The translations under genes and the position numbers were made by a program. The notes below the pieces were generated by a model. The model ran no database searches. It was not told the origin of the DNA and worked only from the letters and a program-made list of their open reading frames with translations. From Prunus persica (lineage: Eukaryota > Streptophyta > Magnoliopsida > Rosales > Rosaceae): DNA of 64,000 bases. The stretch lies in assembly GCF_000346465.2 (NCBI RefSeq), contig NC_034012.1, positions 22,045,169 through 22,109,168 of the forward strand, written 5' to 3'. Of the stretch, positions 34,791 through 44,953 are shown in pieces; the stretch's first letter is position 1, and every line of letters starts with the position of its first letter.

Positions 34791-36490
34791 TGTGCCCTTA
34801 AAGCCAACTAATTATGTAATAGTTAGTGTTAAGGATATCTTTTGTAATGACTTATTAAGTTATTTATGGGCAAGACCAGTTGTTTTAATTCATGATTATG
34901 TTATCTTATGAAATGCAAAACAATTATAGTCCTAGGAATATATAAGTGGAAATGAGAACTATGTAATGAGATTGCATACACCGAGACTTATCATGATCCC
35001 TTATCCTAAATATGTTCTTGGTCATAGAAGAATCAATTGGGTGTTGATATTCTGCCAAGACCAGTACATGCAATATCTTCTCTATATGTAGAGAATGACT
35101 AGGTCTCAAGTCATTGAGTGTGCCGACACCAAGATATGTGTGTAGGTGCTTGCAGGAGAACAAGAACACTAAACATGATCAAATACATGAGTTATAGAAT
35201 GGAAGTCTTTACTCACATGTCAAACTAGAACTCATAGATTGCAATGGTGCAAACTAATTCTTAGACATGAGACATCATAGATGTCTTGTCTTGTGGCTAT
35301 GTTTTTTTGTCTTTGAGGGCACTATACAATTGTGTTGTAAAAGACATGACCTAAAGGTACTTATCAGGATGCTCAACAAAGTCATAGAGGCAAATTAATG
35401 TACAACAAGAGATCTCTACTCTCAGTAAAAAGAAAGAATACTCCAAGGATATGATTGATCAAATTTTAATAAGAGAAGGATTCAATTGCACAGTCATTCC
35501 AATTTTAATAGGTTCTTCTCTACACCTAATTTGTGGAAGTCCTGAAAGGTTCAATCATAATTGACTTTCACTAATAGGAAGAATTAAATAGTGAGATTTA
35601 ATTTACAAGTTAACTCAGAGAAGTTGAGTTAACCCACTACCTTGCTAAAAGGAACCTACGGATCGCACGCTGAGAAATGAGATTAGAGGAACAAATGAAG
35701 AGAAAAGAAACTAGGTGTCAAAGATCAAAGTCAACGATCAAGTCAAAGTCAACATGTTTGACTGAAGCAATTGACCAAGTCAAATAACTAATACTATAAT
35801 AGTGATTTAAAAGTTAATTCATAATTCATAATTAAGAATTAATTATGAAATTAACTTTGACATAAGGAATTGGATTGGGCTTTAAATATGATTTAAAAGA
35901 AAAGGCAAAATACCCAAAAGCCTATTGGGTCCATTGATAAGTGTTGTATGACAACACAAATTCACAAGACCCAAGAGATGCCCATCCTCTCTTTTTTGGC
36001 CGGCCTCTCCCTTTGTGTGCTTTTCCTATAAAAGCTAAAATTGACTCAAAACCTAGTTAGGGTTTTTGGCATTCCACTCTTGAGTTTTTTATGTGTAGGT
36101 GAGACATCCTCCCTCTCATCTTCCTTAGCCAAAAAATCAGTCCAATCTAGAGAAAGTCTAGCATCTAAGATCTCTAGGTTGATTTCTCTCCATCTCTAGT
36201 CCATTTTGGTGTTGTGAGGTAGAGGACTTCACTTTTGGAGTCTTGGGTTGAGGAGCTTGTGACAAGAGGAAGAAAAGAAGACATTTTTCTACGAAGGTGC
36301 TCATTTTTGGCTTGTCCAAGAAATAATCATCAAGGGTAAAATCTCATACCTTTCTCCATTTTCTATTTGTGTTCAAAGAGACTAGATCATAAGATACTTG
36401 GGTTAAAATGAAAAAGGCTTAGCTCAACTAGAATAAGCAAAATTAATCCGCCATTATGAATTTTTTATGTTATAAGTTGTGGCTAAATTC
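34791..36490 (+). mobile_element. Solo LTR of family D inside copia element 2
   Basis: It starts TGTGCCCTTAAAGCC directly after the RT codons for DIPP-IR. The RT trace (KNYGFK-SNSYHTLFLKHKDKK) returns near 36530. The sequence matches the family-D repeat at 8000-9474: the AATGTACAACAAGAGATCTC block at about 35396, a GTCAA array at 35705-35780, TATA at 36025-36035 and a GGCCGGCC block at about 35998. The right end is uncertain. A terminus at about 36490 would leave AGATA versus AGACA as an imperfect TSD. Confidence 0.65.
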
Positions 36491-36499
36491 ATTTCCAAG

Positions 36500-37384
36500 A
36501 CATAAGATGCATGTTTCCTTCACCACTTGGATATGAAAAATTATGGTTTCAAGTAGAGCAACTCATATCATACTCTATTCTTGAAACACAAGGACAAAAA
36601 GGTAACAGCTCTAATAATTTATGTTGATGATATGATTATTACGGCGTTTGAGATGAAGAATCCTGGTGGACTCAAGGACTTCTTGGGCATTGAGGTGGCT
36701 CAATCAAAGCAAGGAATATTTCTCTCTCAAAGGAAATATATTTTGGATTTGTTGGTAGAAACTGGAATGCTAGATTGTAAACCAGTTGACACTCCAATCA
36801 TTCAAAATCACCATTTGGGAAAGTATCCAGATCAAGTACCCACTAACAAAGAGAGATACCAAAGATTAGTGGGGCGATTGATTTACTTGGCACATACCTG
36901 AACAGACATTGCGTATGTTGTGAGCGTCATCAATCAGTTCATGCATTGTCCAAGTGAAGACCATATGGATGTAGTTCTCCGAATCCTTAGATATTTAAAA
37001 ATGACACCTAGAAAATGGCTTATATTCTCAAGAAATGACTATCTAAATATTGATGGTTATACATATGCAGATTAGGCGGGGCGTGTTACTGATAGAAGAT
37101 CTACATCAGGTTACTTCATATTCATGGGAGGTAATTTGAATACGTGGAGGAGCAAGAAACAAGAAGTGGTAGCCTTATCAAGCACAGACGTTGAGTTCAG
37201 AGGCATGACCAAAGGAATTTGCGAACTCCTTTAGTTAAAAAGGTTACTTACTGAGCTTGGATATGCACCTACATCTATTGCATATAATCAAATTCAACAT
37301 GGCCTAAACATGTTAAGGTGAATAGACATTTCATCAAACAAAAGCTCGAGGCCAAAGAAATTTAGTTTCCATATGTGAAGTGAA
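36500..37384 (+). pseudogene. Copia element 2: RT end and RNase H
   Basis: This continues the interrupted RT: IIYVDDMIIT (36615-36645), LKDFLGIEVAQSKQGIFLSQ, YQRLVGRLIYLAHT, then a stop and DIAYVVSVINQFMH. RNase H follows, with YAD-AGRVTDRRSTSGYFIF, WRSKKQEVVALSSTDVEFRG and HFIKQKLEAKEI. In-frame stops occur at several points. The motif order is the standard copia one. A hAT transposase fragment starts right after it. Confidence 0.85.
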
Positions 37385-37676
37385 GCATGTCTTTAATAGT
37401 ATGGCCCATGGTTGTGAAGTGTTTTAAGCTTACTTTCTAGAGGAAGAGAAGGTTAAGAAAGTGATGGTTAAGAGAGTGAGATATCCAAAAGATGATGATT
37501 GGGAGAAGACACAAACTTTTATGCATTTTCTCATGAATCTTAGTGCAAGCAAAACTTGTACATCCACAATAGTTTACCTAGAATTGGTTAGTTTACAAGT
37601 TGAAATAGAAAAGAAAATGAAAGATCCTAGAAATCCTACTATGCAACGGGTAAAATCTTCAATGAAGTTGAAATTT
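37385..37676 (+). pseudogene. hAT transposase fragment, part 1 (BED/RICESLEEPER type)
   Basis: The plus frame near 37440-37675 reads LEEEKVKKV, YPKDDDWEKTQTFMHFL, YLELVSLQVEIEKKMKDP and VKSSMKLKF. This resembles the segment before the KFDKYW motif in plant hAT transposases of the zinc-finger-BED RICESLEEPER type. The frame stops where a solo LTR inserted at 37677, and KFDKYWG resumes at 39413. The copia remnant directly upstream suggests the N-terminal half was lost. Confidence 0.7.
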
Positions 37677-39415
37677 TGAAATTGTGTGGCTAGACCACCC
37701 AATAGCCTAGAAGGGGTGAATAGGCTTTTATCAGAATTTAAGTTCAATTGTTAATATTACCAAGTTCAAATTAATCCAATTAAATCTAACTCTAAAACAA
37801 TCAAATACACAAGAAATAAAGTACACAACGAATTTTAATGTTGGAAAACCCTAAGACGGGATTAAAAAACCACGGGCAGTTTACTAGACAGAAAGCAATC
37901 CATTAAGATTAACAAGATGAACATAAAAGACTCAACTCGACTCAACTTACTTAACTCTTCTATAAGGTAGCCGAACCTCAGGCGCAAACTCCCTTCGTTC
38001 GTCAATCACTTTGAGGCATGAACACACTAATACTTGTCTTCTTGACTCAACACACAAGGCACAAGCCACCAACTTAGACGTATGTATGAATGAAGATTAT
38101 AATTCAAGTAGATACAACAAGGAACAATCTACTTGAACTATACATGTATGCAGGATGAACTCGCTTAAGAAAAGGATTTTAAACTCTAGGAGTTCATATT
38201 TGAAAAATTAACCCACTCAAGAAATGATGTTTGAAGCACAGAGGTATTTGTATATGAGTTGTTATTTTACTTAAACAAAAACCAAGTATTTATAGAGTTA
38301 AAACTTGTTTTAGAATCAAACTAGAAAGATGTAAAAAGACCCAATAGGATTAGGAACAAAATTCCTAAAACAAAACATGTGTAGAGCTTCTAGGAAACTC
38401 ATACCAACCATAGGAAGGAATCCCAAAAGGATTAGGAAGAAAAAACAATTTAAAACTCTCCAAAATCTGCATTTGATGCTCGAGTGCCACTTGATGTCCC
38501 AAGAGCGCTTTTTCAAAAAGTGCAAATCTTGCCCTGAAACTTTTATACAAGAAACCTAACATCTTGGTGAACTTGCTCCTAAAATTTCATGCAATTCTAA
38601 GTACTTTAAGGCACTCTTCTCATCGCGTCAAGTTGACTGATTCAAAAATAAAATGTCTAATGACCTATGAATGCATGCATAGTCTCTAAGAGCATCCATA
38701 TTGGGCTCCTTAAACCACCTCCTTAGATAAATTTTAGAGAGGAATTGGAAAAATACAACTCCAACCATACTCTTATCCACCTCCTAAAATAAGGAGATCT
38801 CTAGGAGCTCCTAAATCTAAGGAGAGAGAAAAGACTTCTAGTGGCTCCCTATAATTTAATGATGCTTTATTTAATGAGTATTTCAAACTTTTAATCAATG
38901 GTAACTATTTTTTATATATTTTTTTAATAGAGATGGACCAATTAAAAAAAAGTTATAGCATTTAGGACTCCCTAAACTAGAGAGCATTATTGGAGTTTAA
39001 ATTTTATAGAAAACTCCTAAAATAACTTTTATATGTTTTTAGCTAAAATTTAACTGAAAAATAAAGAGCATGATTGTGGATGCTCTAAGTCAAACTTACA
39101 TTTCCTAATCACAAGTTGAGACAACCTTGCACCTTAGAGCTTCAAGATCTCAATCTATCCTAAAGATTACATAGTGAATAAATGAAGTAATCGGGTCTAT
39201 AAATATAAAATTTTGAGATTACTGTCAATGAGGTGGTTTTCGGTGGAACTTTCCAAGGCATAACTTGTATCCATGCGCTTCATATTCGCCTGGAGTTCGC
39301 TCCCACAAGAAGAAAAAGACGAAAACAGAGGATCTGCTGAATTTCAAATAGTTAGTTTCACCAATAGGATCGTTTTGGACTAAGAACATGCCAACACATA
39401 AATCTTGCACTACCA
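37677..39415 (-). mobile_element. Solo LTR with nested MITE, TSD AATTT
   Basis: It begins TGAAATTGTGTGG and ends CACTACCA, with the perfect 5-bp repeat AATTT at 37672-37676 and 39416-39420. Its start, including CCTAGAAGGGGTGAATAGG at about 37710, resembles the copia LTR starts at 58039 and 62234, so it is probably a related copia LTR in minus orientation. Removing it restores the hAT transposase reading SMKLKF-DKYWG. Small frames in it are not genes. Confidence 0.87.
38690..39085. mobile_element. MITE with GAGCATCC termini, TSD TAA
   Basis: The 396-bp element starts GAGCATCCATATTGG and ends GATTGTGGATGCTC (inverted), flanked by TAA at 38687-38689 and 39086-39088. A TAA/TTA target and short TIRs suggest a Tourist-like (PIF/Harbinger) MITE. 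A partial relative lies at about 56213-56310. It has no coding capacity. Confidence 0.85.
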
Positions 39416-40083
39416 AATTTGACAAATATTGGGGGAGCTTTGAGGTTGTGAATAAGCTTATCTTTTTGGGCAATGTGCTAGACCCAAGGATGAAGATTCA
39501 AGTTTTACAAATAAGCTTTCTCAATCTTTGAACGGATGTAGAAAGAAAGAGGCAATTGTTTATGAGGTTATAAAGTGTTTGGATGATTTGTATAATGAGT
39601 ATAGATGGGTTGGGGGCGTTGTTGGGAGCCAAATTGTTGACGATGAGGTTCCACAAATTGGTGAGGATGTTGATGCCACATTTCAACTAATGCAACAACT
39701 TCTACAAAGAATGAAGGATGAGAAATCTATTGAGATATCCAATGAAGTAGATAAGCACTTGGTGGATTCTTTTGAGAACCCTATGAGCAAAAAATTCAAT
39801 CTCTTGAATTCATGAAAAGAGAACCAAACAAGATATCCAATTCTTTCATAAATTTCCAAGGATGTCTTTGCAATTCCTAGTTCTACGGTTGCTAGTTAAA
39901 TGCTTTTAGCCTAGGAAAGAGAATTGTGGGTCCTTTTAAAAGCTCATTGCATCCTAAAATGGTAGAAGCATTAGTGTGTTCTTGTGATTGGCTTAGGGCA
40001 TAAGAATTTTCCTTTTACAAAGAACTCATGGATGAATAGATTGAATTCTAAAAGGAAGTGGAAGAGGCTACAACTTGTAAGTA
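39416..40083 (+). pseudogene. hAT transposase fragment, part 2 (C-terminal dimerisation)
   Basis: The coding trace resumes with KFDKYWGSFEVVNKL, LGNVLDPRMKIQVLQ and VIKCLDDLYNEY. With frame changes it reaches the hAT dimerisation block (DVFAIPSSTVAS, MVEALVCSCDWLRA) and an EEATT end at about 40079. GTAAGT at 40078-40083 looks like a retained splice donor. Stops and frameshifts make it inactive. Confidence 0.82.
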
Positions 40084-40156
40084 ATTAGTTTATTTTTCAT
40101 GTTCTCATGCTTGTTATAACCTTTTTTTAGTCAAGAATCCTCTCTTTATGCTTATT

Positions 40157-40601
40157 TTGTGGGATCACATATTTTTGGCACCCATTCAAAAGGTGACACG
40201 TGGAAAATGGAATATTCCTTAGGTCAAATAATTGTGCTAATTAAATCCTATTTAATTAGCCAATTATCCTGATTTAAGATAGGAATATCTCCCTAAATCA
40301 AGGATTCGATTTCCACCAAATCTCCTTAATGGGAATTATCCTCCACAAACGCTACCAAAGATGGAGACTCTGTATAAAGGCAAGCATAACTCACACATGG
40401 GGTAATTCCAAAAACCCTAGAAAAAACACAAAGCTCTCTCTCTCTCCTGGCGTCCGCGCCACCTCTTCTCCCCGGAGAGGAAAACTCTATCCTTTCAGTA
40501 TAATTTGCATCTCCTTGAGCACATTTTATTGACTTAGGCATTGGAGGGCCTGTGGCCAAAACCAAATCGGATATTCTCCTAGGAGGAAATTTGCTCAAAC
40601 A
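40157..40601 (-). mobile_element. Solo LTR of family A (minus strand)
   Basis: It starts TGTGGGATCACA, ends GCTCAAACA and is collinear with the two halves of solo LTR A (9475-9597 and 12678-13125) on the opposite strand. It lacks the insert and the expanded GA run. Flanks TATTT and CGTTT do not form a clear TSD, so an end may have drifted. Confidence 0.72.
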
Positions 40602-40654
40602 CGTTTCATTTTAATGTTCTTTATAAATACTAAACTTGTGTTGTTTTATTTGTA

Positions 40655-41413
40655 GATGGCCGCACTCTTCATGGTTCTACCTCTACATCACAATCACAAT
40701 CACAAACGGGTCCTTCAAATCCACTCCCCACCACCACATGATTTTCCTATGTTTTGTTTTGTGTTTCTTATTTTGGCTTGTAACTTTAATTAAATTTGCA
40801 TTGCATTTTGTTTTGGGTTGTAACTTTATTTGCTTTTGTATTGTGAACTGGTAACTTTGTTTGCTTGGGTTTAAATTTGCTTATTTGAGTTGTCATTTTA
40901 TTTGCTTTTGGCTTGTGACTTATTTTTCAAATGCTTGTTTGATTTGGTTATAACTTATATGCTTGCTTATAAGTTTGCTCAAATGGATGAGATTTGAATG
41001 CCAAAATTTGAAGTTTAATGCTTGCTTATATGATATATGCTTGGTCAATGCTTGGTTGCTCATATGCTTGCTTATAAACTGGAAGTTTAATTCTTGGGTG
41101 CAAAATGCTTGGGCTTAAAAGGCTTCAAAATAAGCTTCAAATTAGGCTTGGAAAAATCGGGAAAGCAAAAACAAAAAAAACAAAAAAAAAAGAAGTCATG
41201 GCCCAAAACGACCCAATTAAAAAGACCCAAAAAAATTCAATTTTGGGTGGATGTTGGTTTTGGTTGACAATGACCGCTTCATCAGTCCGACTGAGTGACG
41301 GTTAACTAGCCCTTGTTGGGCCAGGACTGGTCTCAAATATGGCAATATCGCCAATTTTCAGTCGGTTTGCAGTTGAATGAAAAAAACGTGGTTCCCAAAC
41401 CAAGTCCACCTCT
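40655..41413 (+). mobile_element. hAT element 3' end: last exon tail and terminal repeat
   Basis: After a TTTGTAG acceptor-like site, the frame GRTLHGSTSTSQSQSQTGPS with a serine/glutamine/threonine-rich tail and stop (to about 40740) may be the transposase tail. AT-rich sequence then leads to CCACCTCTA at 41405-41413, the reverse complement of a TAGAGGTGG hAT-type terminus. The joining across the intron and LTR A is inference. Confidence 0.45.
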
Positions 41414-41596
41414 AGTGTGAACATTTATTTTTTATTAAAAAAAAAATTTTCAAACTATTTCATACCTAATACTAATATGAAAAAAAAAAAAAAAATAGTG
41501 CCATCTTTATTTTTATTTTTATAAACACTTTTATTATTATTATTACTCTCTTTTTCTCTTTCCCTTTTTATTATAGTTGGTTTATTATTAATTTTT

Positions 41597-42313
41597 GAGT
41601 AAATTTCACTTTAGTGCCCGAAAGTTTCTCGAAATTCAGACTTTGCTACACGAAGTTTTTTGTCGTTTAAGTCTCATACATGAACTTTAATTTTGCTACC
41701 ACTTTCATACCTCCGTTAGTTTAATTGTCAAATTTTCAGTTAAACGATGACATGCATTCATAGTTCTACATGTACTCACACATCTTATGCCACTTGGACT
41801 AATTAATGCCAATTTTTTAGAAAAAATAATTTTTAATGCAGTTTTTTAGGGAAAAAAAAAACTAATAACATAAAGGACTTTTATCATCATCATGCCTCCC
41901 AACACCCTTTCACACGATTCTTCATCTTCATCCTTTTCAGATTCCAAACTCTTTATCTCCCATTATTTTATGCTTTAATTCTTTTATTCTTGCTCTCTTT
42001 CTTCTCTCTTCTTTAAGCTTAACAATTCTTCTCCATTTATTTTCAAACCTTCGAAAATTATGACATTTCTATAATATTGTTGCAAGGTTTTTTTGTTTTT
42101 TTTTTAGTGGGTCAACGTGGCGCAAATTCAGTGGGTCAATATGGAGCAATAAATATCACGTCATCATTTAACGAAAAACTTAACAATCAAATTAACGGAG
42201 GTATGAAAGTGGTAGTAAAATTAAAGTTTAGGCATGAGACTGAGGCGAAAAAAACTTTGTGTAGTAAAGTCTGAATTTCGGGAAAGTTCCGAGTAGTAAA
42301 CTGAAATTTACCC
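41597..42313. mobile_element. Mutator-like MITE, long TIRs, 9-bp TSD
   Basis: The terminal inverted repeats are about 160 bp. The left starts GAGTAAATTTCACTTTAGTG; the right, reversed, starts GGGTAAATTTCAGTTTACTA, and both continue through CGAAATTCAGACTTT and CTACCACTTTCATACCTCCG. The perfect 9-bp repeat TTAATTTTT flanks it (41588-41596 and 42314-42322). Long TIRs with a 9-bp TSD are the Mutator signature. The 400-bp core shows no coding sequence or recognisable captured gene. Confidence 0.88.
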
Positions 42314-42339
42314 TTAATTTTTTTTTCAAAAAAATTGAT

Positions 42340-42836
42340 TTATTATTAGATAACACAACTTTGTCATTTGTTTTGCAAGGGCATTTTGGTAATCAAACTG
42401 GTTTTGATTTTGATTCCTCACAATAGTAAATGGTTTTAATAGGAATTCGTTTTATTTTCAATTTGATTATTGACAGTTAGTAAACAACTTAATTTGACTA
42501 ACTCCGATTCCTAATTACTCGGATTCCTACTTAACCTGATTCTTGATTAGTAAACATGCCCTAAGGTTTTGGGGAATTGGGATGTTGTTGGGTAGTTTAG
42601 GAAAATGGGCTTTGGAGTTGGGCTAGTATAATGGTTGGAAGGAGATTTGGGTTGTCATAATGGTTGAAAGGAGAGATTGGTTGTCATAAAGCCGATCCAG
42701 TTCAATTCGAATTGCTTTTTCATAATATAAACCGAAACCGATTTTGTCTTGGTTTTGACTTTTTTAGTCAACGTGGTATTTTTTGGTTTTTCCAAGTTGG
42801 TTCAATTTTTGCGATTTTTCGATTCCGATGCCCACC
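42340..42836. repeat. Possible hAT-type terminal remnant
   Basis: The end, GATTCCGATGCCCACCTCTA at about 42818-42836, is the reverse complement of a TAGAGGTGGGCATCGG-type terminus like the one at 41413. No matching left end was found. The stretch is otherwise AT-rich, with no gene. Confidence 0.35.
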
Positions 42837-43261
42837 TCTAAGTACCATTGTTTTTCACTTTAACAATTACTTCATTTGTAACTGAAGTCGTTATTCACTC
42901 TCATTTTACTTTCTCATAAGCTCTGTGTACAATATAACAACCGTTTACTATAGTGAAAACAAGCACACAACTCAACGTGGACGTAATTTATTGCCCGTGT
43001 TCTTGGTGTGTTTATGTGTGTTTTTGGGTCCTATCTCATTGACCCAATTTTGGGCGTCAACAACTTTTATGATTTCCCACCGTCTTTCCATGAAAAAACT
43101 TGACTAATTACTTCTTCCTTGGTGTTTTATTACCAGAGAATTAAACACAACGCAACTGCCAACAGAGCACAAGTTTGGATTCTTAAGTGGGACCAAAACA
43201 CAATTCCGCCACACAAATTAACTCCAATGTCCCAAACCAGTAGCTTGAAGTGGAAAGTTTG

Positions 43262-43319
43262 CCAATAGGAGTGAGGCAATCTCACCTTATCCACACTCCC
43301 ACCACAATCGCTCCTTATC
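43262..43319 (+). promoter_or_regulatory. PsaN promoter: CCAAT and GATAAG (I-box) motifs
   Basis: CCAAT is at 43262. CACCTTATCC at 43283-43292 is the reverse complement of the I-box consensus GGATAAGGTG. A second CTTATC lies at 43314-43319. I-box/GATA motifs are known in light-regulated plant promoters, and they lie 130-190 bp upstream of the start codon of a photosystem gene. Function is inferred from position and motif. Confidence 0.55.
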
Positions 43320-43452
43320 AAATATCCATAACCCCAAAATTACAAACCCCTCTCACAATACCTACCACTTTCTTCTCTTCTTGTACAAGCCCTTGATTTC
43401 AGATTGTGAAATTTTGTCTAAGTACAAGTATTATTAGTGAGAAGAAGAAGAA

Positions 43453-44181
43453 ATGGCAGCCATGATTAACTCTAGTGTGTTGGCATGCAACTATGCCATC
43501 TCTGGCACTGCAATGTCTGAGCTCAATGCAAAGATGCCTTCTTCTTTTGTGGCAGCAGCTGGTCAGAAAGTGGTGCCTGCAATCAGAGCTCAACAGGCTA
43601 GAGTTTCTGCTGATTCTCAAAAGAGTGAAGGAAGAAGAGCTGCTCTACTCTTCCTAGCAGCCACTGCTTTCACATCAGCTTCTGCTGCTGCATCCAATTC
43701 CTTTGCCAATGCTGGGGTCATTGATGATTACCTAGAAAAGAGCAAAGCCAACAAGGTAGCTTATTAATTAATTAAATTAATGTATATATTTTCTTTTTAA
43801 AAAAATTAATCATAAATTAAGCTTAGGCTTGATTGTAGTGATTGACTTTTGGGGTATATTGTTTGTACTTTAGGAACTGAATGACAAGAAGAGGCTGGCA
43901 ACAAGTGGTGCCAACTTTGCTAGAGCATTCACAGTTCAATTTGGGACATGCAAGTTCCCTGAGAACTTTACAGGCTGCCAAGATCTTGCCAAGCAAAAGG
44001 TACAAAACTCAAGTCATTAATAATTAATTTAATTAATTATGGGTTGGGTTGGGTTGAGTTTTGTTTAATTTGATTAATTTGGTGGATGCAGAAAGTACCA
44101 TTTATCTCTGATGATCTGAAATTGGAATGCGAAGGTAAGGACAAGTACAAGTGTGGTTCCAATGTATTCTGGAAATGGTAA
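43453..44181 (+). CDS. PSAN: Photosystem I reaction centre subunit N (PsaN)
   Basis: Three exons (43453-43755, 43874-43999, 44092-44181) with GT-AG introns of 118 and 92 bp, all in phase 0, encode 172 residues. PsaN is a lumenal extrinsic subunit of photosystem I on the plastocyanin side. The N-terminus is a chloroplast transit peptide followed by a thylakoid signal with a twin arginine and hydrophobic core (GRRAALLFLAATAFTSA, about 60-76) and a likely cut after ANA before GVIDDYLEKSK. The mature part carries the family blocks NKELNDKKRLATSGANFARA, FTVQFGTCKFPENFTGCQDL and a C-terminus CEGKDKYKCGSNVFWKW with four cysteines in the usual places. Length agrees with known plant PsaN. It converges with the GH28 gene, with about 770 bp between stop codons. 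Light-type promoter motifs lie upstream. Confidence 0.97.
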
Positions 44182-44953
44182 TCAAGAGAAAAGAAATGGT
44201 TCCAATCTCTTAATTTCCTCAGCAACCTTCAACATGTATGTAGCTAAATTTCTTCTTAATTCAAAAACTTCAATCCTTTCATCTACATCTTGTGATTTAA
44301 TTATTGTTCCCTCCATAAGTATTCTCTTCTGTTCCGTTTCCTATTTCTGGTTGAAAGATGAACAACAACTCACTTAAGTCAGATGGCCTCTTCAAGTTGG
44401 CAGTGCACTAAAAATATACAAAAAGTTATCTTGTAGATCCGTAACATAAATTCATCAATGAATGAATAAGTTCAGAAAAAAAGTTACACTTGTTGTGTAT
44501 CAACTCTATACAAGTTCATCTCTCCAGCTTTGAGGGTTACTATAATCTGTGTATTTTCTGAGTATGTATGTGTAGCACCACGGCAATGAACTGTTTGAAA
44601 TAAACAATAAGTCTTGACGAAAATAATTAGTGCCCAAAATAAGGTAACCCATTCAGTAGATTCTGGTGATCACCAAACAGACTTGTGCACAATGGATCCA
44701 ATACACAAGAAAAATTCAGCCTTGTGCAAATTGAATAGGTCACCAGACAGCAGTCATAGAAGATCTCCTTGAACACCAGCTACATATCTCACTTGCAAAG
44801 CCAAGCCTGAGCTGATCATGCCTGTCCCCGTAATATGGTTTGTGTTCGATTCCAAAAGAACACCCAACTGTGGAAGAGTAATTGAAGTCCAACCTCAAAA
44901 CTCAGGCCTCATATTTCCATAAAAAAACACAAACTAAAGGCATCCACAGATGC

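Noticed and set aside
43475..43657. 60-codon frame inside PsaN exon 1
   Set aside because: It is an out-of-frame shadow of the PsaN transit-peptide region.
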